Assembly: GCF_003285545.1 (NCBI RefSeq)
Contig: NZ_QLNV01000004.1
Coordinates: 248,001 to 312,000, forward strand
Direction of reading: 5' to 3'
From: Sinomicrobium soli
GTDB taxonomy: Bacteria; Bacteroidota; Bacteroidia; Flavobacteriales; Flavobacteriaceae
Length of the DNA: 64,000 nucleotides
The position numbers were made by a program, and so were the translations under genes. Below the pieces are notes generated by a model, which searched no databases, was not told the origin of the DNA, and saw nothing but the letters and a program-made list of their open reading frames with translations. Below, in pieces: positions 27,311-35,329 of the stretch. Each line of letters opens with the position of its first letter. Position 1 is the stretch's first letter.

Positions 27311-28099
27311 TCAAGTTGTTAGTTTCCTGATAAAAGCAGCTGCGCTTTCACCGGGATTACCGGTTTTCATAAAATTTTCTCCGACGAGGAATCCCCGGTA
27401 CCCGAAATCCCTTAGTCCCGTAATGGTATTGTGATCGCTGATCCCGCTTTCGGACACTTTTACGAAATCGTCCGGGATCAGGGCCGACAGTTTTTCACTG
27501 GTTTCTATGCTTACCTCAAAGGTTTTCAGGTTGCGGTTATTGACCCCCAGCATATCCAGTGAAGGCATTACCGATTTGTGCAGTTCTTCTTCATTGTGGA
27601 CCTCGAGAAGGACTTCCAGGGAAAGGCTGCGGGCCAGTTCGGAAAAGGATTTGATCTCTTCTCTGGTCAGTACCGATGCGATAAGGAGAATGACATCTGC
27701 CCCGTAGGCCCTGGCTTCTATGAGCTGGTATTCGTCGATAATGAATTCTTTCCGCAGCAGGGGCACGGAGGTGCTGGCCCTGGCGAGCCAGAGGTCTTCG
27801 GGAGAGCCTCCGAAGTATTTTCCGTCGGTAAGGACGGATATGCCGCAGACCCCGGCTTTCTCGTAACCCGCGGCTACGTCGTATACGCTGAGGTCGTGGT
27901 TGATGACGGCCCGGGAAGGCGATCGCCGTTTGTGTTCTGCGATAATTCCCGTAAGGCTTTCCCTGAGCCTGGAAGCCAGGGAGAGGGTGGGTCTTTCAAA
28001 CAGCGTCGAGGCTTCCAGCTGGGCGACCGGGATAAGTGCTTTTTTCAAGGCGACTTCCCTGCGTTTATCGGTGATGATCCTGTCCAGTATATCAGACAT
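27311..28099 (-). CDS. trpC: indole-3-glycerol phosphate synthase
   Basis: 262 residues, TIM barrel. It closes the indole ring from CdRP. Family motifs IIAEHKRRSPSRAVI (catalytic Lys and Glu), LRKEFIIDEYQ, GVNNRNLKTFEV and VSESGI are in order. It is encoded separately from trpF, unlike the enterobacterial fusion. It starts 39 bases after trpD. Confidence 0.97.
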   Translation of the reverse strand: MSDILDRIITDKRREVALKKALIPVAQLEASTLFERPTLSLASRLRESLTGIIAEHKRRSPSRAVINHDLSVYDVAAGYEKAGVCGISVLTDGKYFGGSPEDLWLARASTSVPLLRKEFIIDEYQLIEARAYGADVILLIASVLTREEIKSFSELARSLSLEVLLEVHNEEELHKSVMPSLDMLGVNNRNLKTFEVSIETSEKLSALIPDDFVKVSESGISDHNTITGLRDFGYRGFLVGENFMKTGNPGESAAAFIRKLTT

Positions 28100-28138
28100 T
28101 TTTTTCAGTTTTTTAAAGTTAACGATAAGATACCGGCT

Positions 28139-29134
28139 TTAATCGGCGGAGATGTCCCGGAGTTTTTTCAGGGCGTGGAGCGCCTTCCCGGATTCCAGGC
28201 TTTCCCGGGCCATACCGAGGGCCTGTTGCGGGGCGATCTGCCGGGTTGTGGCAATGGCCAGTGCGGCATTGGCACAGACGACATTGTTCTGTGCCTCTGT
28301 ACCTTTTCCCTGCAGTACATTCATGAAAATGGCAGCGGATTCCTCGATGGAGTTTCCGCCTTTTATGGCATCCTGTTGCAACGGCGCCAGTCCGAAATCA
28401 GACGGGGAAAGCATTTCTTCCGACTGGTTCCGGATCGCCTTGGCCGGACCGGTAAGCGACAGCTCGTCATAACCGTCCAGGGTATGGAGGATGGTGTAAT
28501 TCTTGTCCGTATTCTGGTACAGGTATCCGTACATCCGTGCCAGTTCCAGGTTGAATACGCCTACCATCTGGTTTTTCGGAAAGGCAGGATTAACCATCGG
28601 TCCCAGCATATTGAAAAACGTTTTCACGGCCAGTTCCTTCCGGATGGGGCCCACGTTTTTCATGGCCGGGTGAAACAGCGGGGCGTGAAGGACGCAGATG
28701 TTGGTTTCGTCCAGTGACCTCCGGAGAAAGTCCATGTCACTGGAAAACCGTATCCCGAGAAATTCCATGACATTGCTGGAACCACATTTTGAGGATACCC
28801 CGTAATTTCCGTGTTTGGCTACCGGCACCCCTGCACCGGCGGTGACAAAGGAAGCCAGGGTCGAGATGTTAAAAGTGTCTTTTCCGTCTCCCCCGGTACC
28901 GCAGAGATCAATAACCTCGGTGCCGTTGAGGTCTACTGCTATACACAGTTCCAGCAGGGCATCTCGGAAGCCTTCCAGTTCTTCCACGGTAATGCTGCGC
29001 ATCATATAAACCGTAAGAAATGCAGCGATCTGGCTGGTGTTGTACGCTCCCCCGGAGATATTTACCAGCACGTTCCTGGCTTCTTCCTTGGAAATGGTTT
29101 CGTGATTGATCAGTCTGTTTAGTATGGCTTTCAT
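28139..29134 (-). CDS. trpD: anthranilate phosphoribosyltransferase
   Basis: 331 residues. It transfers the phosphoribosyl group from PRPP to anthranilate. The PRPP loop DLCGTGGDGKDTFNIST and the anthranilate-site KHGNYGVSSKCGSSNVME and GPMVNPAFPKNQMVGVF are intact. It is a stand-alone enzyme, not fused to TrpG. The 120 bases between trpG and trpD hold palindromic repeats. Confidence 0.97.
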   Translation of the reverse strand: MKAILNRLINHETISKEEARNVLVNISGGAYNTSQIAAFLTVYMMRSITVEELEGFRDALLELCIAVDLNGTEVIDLCGTGGDGKDTFNISTLASFVTAGAGVPVAKHGNYGVSSKCGSSNVMEFLGIRFSSDMDFLRRSLDETNICVLHAPLFHPAMKNVGPIRKELAVKTFFNMLGPMVNPAFPKNQMVGVFNLELARMYGYLYQNTDKNYTILHTLDGYDELSLTGPAKAIRNQSEEMLSPSDFGLAPLQQDAIKGGNSIEESAAIFMNVLQGKGTEAQNNVVCANAALAIATTRQIAPQQALGMARESLESGKALHALKKLRDISAD

Positions 29135-29152
29135 GCTTGAAAGGGTTTATGT

Positions 29153-29216
29153 TGAGACGCATAATCATGCATCTTTACTTATCATGAGACGTATAATCAT
29201 ACGTCTTTACTTATCA
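29153..29216. repeat. two tandem 32-base palindromic repeats (REP-like)
   Basis: Units 29153-29184 and 29185-29216 differ at only three positions. Each forms a hairpin (AGACG[C/T]AT, loop AATC, AT[G/A]C[A/G]TCT). Two differences are compensatory (a C-G pair in unit 1 is T-A in unit 2), and the third turns a C-A mismatch into C-G. They lie between trpG and trpD. Confidence 0.88.
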
Positions 29217-29230
29217 GGATTGGGGTTACG

Positions 29231-29258
29231 GTAAGGGCGTATTGCAATACGCCCTTAC
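29231..29258. repeat. 28-base perfect palindrome at the trpG stop codon
   Basis: GTAAGGGCGTATTG is followed directly by its exact reverse complement. The trpG stop codon (29255-29257) lies inside the right arm. It resembles the short palindromes scattered in Bacteroidetes genomes; no T run follows, so it is not a typical terminator. Confidence 0.85.
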
Positions 29259-29836
29259 GGGGATGGGCGAAGCCAGTTCTCAAGTATCCTTTTCCCGTCC
29301 GGGGTGAGTACCGATTCGGGGTGGTACTGTACTCCCCTGACATCGAATTCCCGGTGGCGGAGCGACATGACCTGTCCGTTCTCGTCAAACGAAGTGGCTT
29401 CGAGGACTTCCGGAAGTTCGGGGTCCACGACCCAGGAATGGTAACGGCCCGCTTCGATCTCCCTGTCCAGGCCCCTGAAAAGCGGTTCGTCGTCTACGGT
29501 GATGGTCACCCTGGTGGCCACCCCGTGATATACCTTATTCAGGTTAATGATCTTTCCGCCGAAGACTTCGCCTATGGCCTGCTGGCCGAGACAGACCCCG
29601 AGAATGCTCTTGGTCGGGGCATATTTCCTGATGATGTCTTTGAGAAGGCCGGCTTCATCCGGAATTCCGGGACCGGGCGACAGCAGTATCTTGTCAAACC
29701 CTTCGGCTTCTTCCAGTTGAAGCTGGTCATTGCGCTTTACGGTAACTTCTCCTCCGAGGTCTTCGAGATAATGTACGAGGTTGTATGTGAAACTGTCGTA
29801 ATTATCGATAACCAGTATTTTCTGTGTTTTCATCAC
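29255..29836 (-). CDS. trpG: anthranilate synthase component II (glutamine amidotransferase)
   Basis: 193 residues, class I amidotransferase. The nucleophile Cys is in LGVCLGQQAIGE and the His/Glu pair in VQYHPESVL. It supplies ammonia to TrpE. The sequence may also serve para-aminobenzoate synthesis, as in some bacteria with a shared subunit; the location in the trp operon favours TrpG. It lies 29 bases after trpE. Confidence 0.95.
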   Translation of the reverse strand: MMKTQKILVIDNYDSFTYNLVHYLEDLGGEVTVKRNDQLQLEEAEGFDKILLSPGPGIPDEAGLLKDIIRKYAPTKSILGVCLGQQAIGEVFGGKIINLNKVYHGVATRVTITVDDEPLFRGLDREIEAGRYHSWVVDPELPEVLEATSFDENGQVMSLRHREFDVRGVQYHPESVLTPDGKRILENWLRPSP

Positions 29837-29865
29837 TTTGCTGTTCTTGTATTGGTAGGACGTGA

Positions 29866-31260
29866 TTAAATGCTTTCGGCCAGGTCCATGGCTTTGTTCA
29901 GGGCCCCGAGTTTGTTAAAGACCTCCTGTAATTCGCTTTCGGGGCTCGATTCGGATACGATCCCGGCCCCCGCCTGGTAATATAGTCTGTGGTTTTTGCT
30001 GAGAAAGGTCCGGATCATGATCGCATGGTTGAAGTTACCCTCAAAATCCATAAACCCTATGGCGCCGCCATAAAAGTCACGGTTACAGTTCTCATATTTA
30101 TCTATAAGCTGCATGGCCATGTGTTTAGGCGCTCCGCTGAGCGTACCCGCAGGGAACGTATCGGCGACGACCTGCATGGTAGAGGCCTGGTCATGAAGTT
30201 TGCCGGTTACTTTAGAGACAAGGTGGATGACATGTGAGAAGAACTGGACTTCGCGGTAGGTTTCTACTTTTACATGATGTCCGTGCCGGCTAAGGTCGTT
30301 CCGGGCGAGGTCTACGAGCATCACGTGCTCGGCATTTTCCTTGGCATCTTCGGCCAGTTGCCTGGCAAGTACGGTATCCTGTTCGTCGTTTCCGGTACGG
30401 CGGAAGGTCCCGGCTATGGGGTGTATTTCCGCTTTTCTGTCTTTAACCACGAGCTGGGCTTCCGGTGAAGAACCGAATATCTTGAAATTTCCGTAATCAA
30501 AAAAGAAGAGGTAGGGGGAAGGGTTAATGCTTCTCAGGGCACGGTACACGTTAAATTCGTCTCCTTTGAATTCCTGGGAAAATCTCCTGGACAATACCAG
30601 TTGAAATACATCGCCCCGGTAACAGTGTTTTTTAGCGTATTCCACACTCTTTTTGTACGCCTCGTCGGTCAGGTTGGAAACAGCTGTCCCGGTTTTGGTA
30701 AAATTGTAGGTGGCAAAGTTTTTGGAGCGGAGCAATTGTTCGATCTCCGGAATATTATTGGTGCCATCCGTACTGTGACAGAAAATATAAGCCTCGTTTT
30801 TAAAATGATTGATGGCTATGATGTTTTGATAAACCGCATAATAGATGTCCGGGATATCAAGCGTATCCTCTTTGCGGGAGATCTCGATATCCTCGAAATG
30901 GCGGACACCGTCGTAGGCGATATAGCCGAAAAGCCCTTTATTGATAAATTTAAACCCGTTGTCCTCCGTCCGGAACGCACGGGCAAAATCGTGTATGGCC
31001 TGTGGTACATCGGTACTTTTTTCGATGTTGGCCTGCTTGCTCCGGCCGTCGGGATAGGAAGTGGTAATAATTCCTTTTTTTACTTCTATGCTGGCTATGG
31101 GATTGCAGCATATATAAGAGAAACTGTTGTTGTTGGCGTGATAGTCACTACTCTCCAGCAGGAGGCTGCCGGGATACCTGTCGCGTATTTTAAGGTAAAC
31201 GCTGACGGGAGTTATGGTGTCTGCGAGTATTTGTTTGTAATGTGTGGTCAGGTGTATCAT
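29866..31260 (-). CDS. trpE: anthranilate synthase component I
   Basis: 464 residues from ATG 31260 (MIHLTTHYKQ). It makes anthranilate from chorismate with ammonia from TrpG. The tryptophan feedback-site motif LLESS is at about residues 34-38, and the chorismate-binding core is complete (FQLVLSRRF, IAGTFRRTGNDEQD, EHVMLVDLARNDL, PAGTLSGAPK, YYQAGAGIV). It is the first structural gene of trpEGDCFBA and is preceded by an attenuator. Confidence 0.97.
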   Translation of the reverse strand: MIHLTTHYKQILADTITPVSVYLKIRDRYPGSLLLESSDYHANNNSFSYICCNPIASIEVKKGIITTSYPDGRSKQANIEKSTDVPQAIHDFARAFRTEDNGFKFINKGLFGYIAYDGVRHFEDIEISRKEDTLDIPDIYYAVYQNIIAINHFKNEAYIFCHSTDGTNNIPEIEQLLRSKNFATYNFTKTGTAVSNLTDEAYKKSVEYAKKHCYRGDVFQLVLSRRFSQEFKGDEFNVYRALRSINPSPYLFFFDYGNFKIFGSSPEAQLVVKDRKAEIHPIAGTFRRTGNDEQDTVLARQLAEDAKENAEHVMLVDLARNDLSRHGHHVKVETYREVQFFSHVIHLVSKVTGKLHDQASTMQVVADTFPAGTLSGAPKHMAMQLIDKYENCNRDFYGGAIGFMDFEGNFNHAIMIRTFLSKNHRLYYQAGAGIVSESSPESELQEVFNKLGALNKAMDLAESI

Positions 31261-31290
31261 TGTGCTTTGAAAATTATAAGGTCCGGAAAA

Positions 31291-31323
31291 CAAAAAAGGC
31301 TTGTCGTGATTGACAAGCCTTAT
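31291..31323 (-). terminator. trp attenuator terminator hairpin
   Basis: In the minus-strand transcript AAGGCTTGTC pairs perfectly with GACAAGCCTT around a 6-base loop and is followed by a run of U (A run at 31292-31297). It lies 30 bases before trpE and 34 bases after the leader stop codon, the place expected for an attenuator. Confidence 0.93.
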
Positions 31324-31366
31324 ATATTTTTCTTAAAAAATACCTGTAAAGGGCTTAGCTCACGAC
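31303..31366 (-). promoter_or_regulatory. trp antiterminator pairing
   Basis: The end of the leader frame (31349-31366; GTCGTGA then AAGCCCTT in the transcript) can pair with 31303-31321 (AAGGCTT then TCACGAC), giving 7 + 7 base pairs with a small internal loop. This uses the 5' arm of the terminator, so the two structures exclude each other. A ribosome stalled on the Trp codons would leave the first segment free. Confidence 0.8.
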
Positions 31367-31417
31367 GTGTTGACGTAAGTTGCTCCACCACCAGATATTG
31401 TTTAATGAATTATGCAT
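31355..31417 (-). CDS. trpL: trp operon leader peptide with three consecutive Trp codons
   Basis: A 20-codon frame runs from ATG 31417 to TAA 31355. Residues 9-11 are WWW (three TGG in a row), preceded by MHNSLNNI. Trp is otherwise rare, so three in 20 codons just ahead of an alternative-hairpin region is strong evidence for ribosome-mediated attenuation: low charged tRNA-Trp stalls the ribosome, lets the antiterminator form and allows trpE transcription. There is no clear Shine-Dalgarno, as is normal in this phylum. Confidence 0.92.
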   Translation of the reverse strand: MHNSLNNIWWWSNLRQHVVS

Positions 31418-31433
31418 TGCTGTTATTTGGATA

Positions 31434-31463
31434 CAAATTTAGAAAGGAAAATGAAATGTGCAA
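31434..31463 (-). promoter_or_regulatory. trp operon promoter
   Basis: On the minus strand TTG (31463-31461), a 19-base spacer and TAAATTTG (31441-31434) fit the Bacteroidetes consensus exactly. The expected transcription start is about 10 bases before the leader ATG. Confidence 0.82.
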
Positions 31464-31713
31464 GAGGTTCTGCATTTTTATAACATTTTTTTATTGATAT
31501 ATGTTTAAAAAATAACAGGAACCGTCCTTCTGCAGGTCTGACCCCGGTATGTTTTCTTTTGGATTGTGATACTCCCGGTTTGAAACCAGGCCCCCTGGTC
31601 ATAGTTGTCGGAGTACAGTGATCAAGGAGTACAGTGATCAAAAAGAGAAGGGAGCCATAATATTACCGCTCCCTCCCGTGTTTTTCCCCTGGTAATTTTT
31701 TTCCTTTCCGGGT
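31464..31713. other. intergenic region upstream of the trp promoter
   Basis: No gene is supported. It holds a 16-base exact tandem duplication (GGAGTACAGTGATCAA at 31610-31625 and 31626-31641). The only longer reading frame across it overlaps the trp promoter and has no recognisable protein features. Confidence 0.6.
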
Positions 31714-32292
31714 TTAGAAATTGAGGTCTACCACCAGGTCGAACTCGTCGTAGATAGTCTTGTCGCCAAGATTGTCGAAAAAGCTACCGGACCCGTAGCG
31801 GACATCGTATTTGGTACGATCGATCTTTACGGCTCCCGTAGCCTTGTTTCCGTATACCGAAAGTTCGAAGGTCACGGGGTGGGTCTTGCCTTTAACGGTA
31901 AGGTCGGCAGTAACCTCGTAGGCATTTTTTCCTGCCGGTTTTACCTTGGTAAATGCCATGCTGGCCGTAGGATGTGTGCCGATACCGAAAAAATCGTCAG
32001 ATTTGAGGTGTCCGTCAAGGTTATCCTTGTTTTCCCCTTCGAGATCCGTGGAGCTGATTGAGGTCATATCCACAACAAACTCACCTCCGGTAAGCTGATC
32101 TCCGTCAAAGATGAGTGATCCCTTCTGGAGGGCTATGGTCCCTTCGTGGGAACCGGTAACCTTATATCCTTTCCAGGTGACCTTGCTTGTCTTTACATCG
32201 ACCTCTTTGGTTTCGTTGTTTTCAGTCGTAAATGCCGATGCTCCAAAGGCCACTACGAGGGTAAGCGCTGCTTGTACAAATTTATTTTTCAT
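31714..32292 (-). CDS. YceI family protein
   Basis: 192 residues. A signal peptide (about residues 1-21, ending FGASAFT) precedes a YceI lipocalin-like domain: VDVKTSKVTWKGYKVTGSHEGT, GGEFVVDMTSI, KSDDFFGIGTHPTASM and DRTKYDVRYGSGSFFDN. YceI proteins are periplasmic beta-barrels that bind isoprenoid-type lipids. It lies 45 bases downstream of the nitroreductase gene, in a MarR-nitroreductase-YceI set. Confidence 0.94.
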   Translation of the reverse strand: MKNKFVQAALTLVVAFGASAFTTENNETKEVDVKTSKVTWKGYKVTGSHEGTIALQKGSLIFDGDQLTGGEFVVDMTSISSTDLEGENKDNLDGHLKSDDFFGIGTHPTASMAFTKVKPAGKNAYEVTADLTVKGKTHPVTFELSVYGNKATGAVKIDRTKYDVRYGSGSFFDNLGDKTIYDEFDLVVDLNF

Positions 32293-32337
32293 GTTTTCGG
32301 AATTAAGAGTTTATATTAAAATAGTGTTTGTATCCGG

Positions 32338-32970
32338 TTATACTACGGTAAAAAAATCTTCTGCGGCCTGTCTTACCTTGGGCAGTCCCTGGAACGGATC
32401 GTTTTCGGAACGATACCCTATGGCGGCGATAACGGCAGCATTCAGTCCTTTTTCTTCCAGTTTGAGGATGCGGTTATACCCGTCGGGATCAAAGCCTTCC
32501 ATGGGGCAGGCATCTATACGTAACTGGGCGGCTGCAGAGAGCAGGTTGCCCAGGGCGATGTATGCCTGTTTGGCCGACCAGACGGCCTTGGTTTCAACAG
32601 GCAGGTTGACAACCTTGTCGTTGATCATGTCATTGAGGCCCGTCAGGTTCCCCGCCGGAATATTTCTCGTTTTGCTCACGTTGTTTACATAGGCTGTGGT
32701 ATCGCCGGCCGTGACATCCTTTTTACTGGCAAAGACGATCAGGTGAGAGGCGTCGGTGATCTGGGATTGTCCCCAGGAGGCCTCCCGAAGCTGTTTGCGG
32801 ATCTCCGGATCTTCTATGACAAAAACCTCATAAGGCTGCATTCCGTATGAAGATGCCGAAAGCCTGATGGCTTCTTTGAGGGTTTCGAGGTCTTCGGTGG
32901 ATATTTTCCGGGAAGCGTCGAACTGCTTGGTCGCATACCTCCACTGTAAGGATTCGAGTACTGGATTCAT
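32338..32970 (-). CDS. NAD(P)H-dependent nitroreductase family protein
   Basis: 210 residues, NfsB-like FMN enzyme. Near the N-terminus RYATKQFDASRK matches the FMN phosphate-binding R-x-x-x-R/K region; SSYGMQPYEVFVIEDPEIRKQL and the C-terminal IAAIGYRSENDPF follow the family pattern. It reduces nitroaromatics or quinones using NAD(P)H. It is between the MarR regulator and YceI, consistent with stress-inducible control. Confidence 0.93.
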   Translation of the reverse strand: MNPVLESLQWRYATKQFDASRKISTEDLETLKEAIRLSASSYGMQPYEVFVIEDPEIRKQLREASWGQSQITDASHLIVFASKKDVTAGDTTAYVNNVSKTRNIPAGNLTGLNDMINDKVVNLPVETKAVWSAKQAYIALGNLLSAAAQLRIDACPMEGFDPDGYNRILKLEEKGLNAAVIAAIGYRSENDPFQGLPKVRQAAEDFFTVV

Positions 32971-33139
32971 TGTTTAGTTTTTTAGTTTGTAGTTCTTAGT
33001 TGTCAGTCAGTTTCACGACTCTGAACTGGTCATAATTGTCATTCAGAACGCAGCGCAGCGGACTCCCGACTTCCTGCCATCTCGTCGTTTGCAAACTAAC
33101 AATACGGTATCTATTTGTTTTACGGTTCGATATTTGTGT

Positions 33140-33598
33140 TTATGGTTTCTGGCTTCTGAGCCGTGTAAGTGCGGTATTGAGGTCTTCGATTTCCCGGGGC
33201 GTAAGCCTGTCTGTGATTTCCTTTTCGACCGCGGTTACGGCGGTACTGGCCCTGTCCAGCAATTCCAGCCCTTCCGGGGTAATAAAGATCTCTACCTTTC
33301 TGCGGTTTTGCGGGCACTGCTTGCGGCGCACCAGCCCCTTGTCGATAAGCCTGTCTATGATCCGGGTAGTATTGCTCATCCTGGCGATCATACGTTCCTG
33401 GATGGTACACAGGTTGGCCGGCTGGCCTTTCCGGCCTTTCAGGATGCGCAGTACATTGAACTGCGGTATGGAAATATCATAAGGCTTTACCGCATCGGTG
33501 ATCCTGTTCTCAATTTCATGTGCGGTATAGATGACGTTTATGACCGTACGGGCATGATCCGGCATCTTTTGTGTTTTGATGATATTTTCAATTTCCAT
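33140..33598 (-). CDS. MarR family transcriptional regulator
   Basis: 152 residues with a central winged-helix domain: QFNVLRILKGRKGQPANLCTIQERMIARMSNTTRIIDRLIDKGLVRRKQCPQNRRKVEIFITPEG. MarR proteins are dimeric repressors relieved by small molecules or oxidation. A palindrome just upstream of its start suggests autorepression. The likely targets are itself and the co-oriented nitroreductase and YceI genes. Confidence 0.94.
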   Translation of the reverse strand: MEIENIIKTQKMPDHARTVINVIYTAHEIENRITDAVKPYDISIPQFNVLRILKGRKGQPANLCTIQERMIARMSNTTRIIDRLIDKGLVRRKQCPQNRRKVEIFITPEGLELLDRASTAVTAVEKEITDRLTPREIEDLNTALTRLRSQKP

Positions 33599-34138
33599 TG
33601 TCAGTACAATTATTGTATGTACAAATGTATAGAAATGAGATGAAATGGCTGTACGGAGGGAAGTATAAATTTTTGTTAAAATTGATATCGGTCAGGAAGA
33701 GGGATAGGGCGGTTTTCTGATCACTGATACAGGACAGGTAAAAACCCGGTTATTTAGTTTTGTGCTTTTATTCAAATTTAATGATTTTTATCGGAATTTG
33801 ATTTAATTTGTTTTTTACGTAGAACCTGCCTTGACTTTTTTCCATACTCACCCAAGTAGACGATGTACGGTATGACAGCTGATATTTCTTCTGGCTTGGA
33901 ATATTCAAAATATTGCTTTTCAGGATAAGGGTTTGTTCTTCTGAATACCCGGTTGGCTTATTGCAGATTTACTATTTGTTTCTTATACCATTTTAATAAT
34001 CCCCGCAAAACCGGTATTATGCAAAATCCTGACGAATTTTCAGATTGGAAACCGAATGTTGTCCTGCGTAGCGTAATGTTTTGTAAATTAGAGCCCGGGA
34101 AGGATAATATGTCGGAATTAGGTAAAAAAAGGATTGTT
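33599..34138. other. 540-base gene-free region
   Basis: It is AT-rich in its middle (about 33760-33840). Apart from the MarR-type palindrome near 33605 I see no gene, tRNA or repeat. Reading frames that extend the downstream thioredoxin gene into this region have no family similarity. Confidence 0.6.
33605..33624. promoter_or_regulatory. putative MarR operator
   Basis: TACAAT-T-ATTGTA (33605-33617) is a perfect inverted repeat, and TTGTA-TG-TACAA (33613-33624) is a second one overlapping it. They lie 7 bases upstream of the MarR start codon, where an autorepressor would bind. Confidence 0.6.
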
Positions 34139-34693
34139 ATGAAGTGGTGGAACGGGATAGTGTTTTGTATGGTCCTTGTGGCCTGTAAGACGGAAAAGGG
34201 TGGCCGGGAAAGTGCAGTGGCAGATAATGCTGTTCCGGAAGAGGGGATGCCGAAGCGGGTGATCGGGACGGATGACGGCCGTATCGGGGTATATGATTTT
34301 GCGGGCTTCGAGCCCTGGTTGTACCGGGGGGAGGATAAAATATATGTGATCAACTTCTGGGCCACCTGGTGTAAACCCTGTGTGGAAGAATTACCTTATT
34401 TTGAGCGTTTGTCAGGGAAGTATGATAAGGATGAAGTAGAGGTATTGCTCGTGAGCCTCGATATGCCTGGTACCCTGGAAGAGCAACTGCTTCCCTTTAT
34501 CCGTAAAAAGAAGCTGGAGTCGAGGGTAATAGTGCTGGACGACCCCAGGCAGAACGACTGGATACCCAAGGTGGACCCCGAGTGGTCGGGGGCTCTTCCT
34601 GCCACACTTATATATAAAGGGAACAACCGGGTTTTCCATGAAAATTCCCTGACGTATGAAGATCTTGAAAATCAACTTACCGTTTTTAAATAA
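34139..34693 (+). CDS. TlpA-like thioredoxin-fold lipoprotein
   Basis: 184 residues from ATG 34139, chosen because a lipoprotein signal starts there (MKWWNGIVFCMVLVACK, lipobox VLVAC, Cys16). The thioredoxin motif is WATWCKPCVEELP. TlpA/ResA-like proteins reduce periplasmic disulfides. Longer in-frame starts upstream add 62 unconserved residues. It is directly followed by another thioredoxin-like gene, 6 bases away. Confidence 0.92.
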   Translation: MKWWNGIVFCMVLVACKTEKGGRESAVADNAVPEEGMPKRVIGTDDGRIGVYDFAGFEPWLYRGEDKIYVINFWATWCKPCVEELPYFERLSGKYDKDEVEVLLVSLDMPGTLEEQLLPFIRKKKLESRVIVLDDPRQNDWIPKVDPEWSGALPATLIYKGNNRVFHENSLTYEDLENQLTVFK

Positions 34694-34699
34694 TAACCG

Positions 34700-35317
34700 A
34701 TGAAAATGAAAACCAACTTTTTTTTACTCGCCCTGCTGACCCTGATGCATTCTTTTGCCGCCAGTCCGTCTTATGACGATATCGGGTATAAGGTGGGAGA
34801 CCTTGCAGAAGATTTCAGCCTGAAGAGCACGGAGGGCAAAACCGTATCGCTGTCCGATTACAAGGAAGCCAGGGGCTACCTGGTGATCTTTACATGCAAT
34901 ACCTGTCCGTATGCCCGTGCCTATGAAGACAGGATCATTGCACTGGACAGGAAGTACCGCTCACAGGGTGTGCCGGTTATCGCCATAAATCCCAACAATC
35001 CTGAAAAATCGGAAGGGGATGGCTTTGAACAAATGAAGCAACGCGCTTCGGAAAAAGGCTTTACGTTTCCGTATCTGCTGGATGAGGGACAGAAAATATC
35101 GCCTAAATACGGGGCCTCACGTACGCCACATGTCTTTCTGCTGGAAAAGACCGGGCAGGGAAACCGGGTCCGTTATATCGGGGCTATAGACGATAATTAC
35201 CAGAATGCTGCCCTGGTGGAAACCCCTTATGCGGAAGAGGCCGTAAATGCCATGCTTGAAGGCAGGGAGATCAGTATTACCACAACCAAGGCTATAGGAT
35301 GTTCCATAAAAAGATAA
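34700..35317 (+). CDS. thioredoxin family protein (AhpC/TSA-like fold)
   Basis: 205 residues. A signal peptide (about 1-21, ending SFAAS) precedes a peroxiredoxin-like domain: GDLAEDFSLKSTEGKTVSLSDYK and the redox motif FTCNTCPYARAYEDR (CxxC). SRTPHVFLL supplies the cis-Pro. It is a periplasmic thiol protein of unknown partner, in an operon with the TlpA-like lipoprotein. Confidence 0.92.
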   Translation: MKMKTNFFLLALLTLMHSFAASPSYDDIGYKVGDLAEDFSLKSTEGKTVSLSDYKEARGYLVIFTCNTCPYARAYEDRIIALDRKYRSQGVPVIAINPNNPEKSEGDGFEQMKQRASEKGFTFPYLLDEGQKISPKYGASRTPHVFLLEKTGQGNRVRYIGAIDDNYQNAALVETPYAEEAVNAMLEGREISITTTKAIGCSIKR

Positions 35318-35329
35318 GGTTTGTTCTCC

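Noticed and set aside
25398-28717. Long plus-strand frames opposite trpB and trpC/trpD
   Set aside because: All are antisense to complete trp genes; the trp proteins have every catalytic motif.
31423-31641. 72-codon minus-strand frame upstream of trpE
   Set aside because: It overlaps the trp promoter and a tandem duplication and has no recognisable features.
33953-34138. 62-codon upstream extension of the TlpA-like gene
   Set aside because: A clear lipoprotein signal peptide begins at 34139; the extension would bury it.
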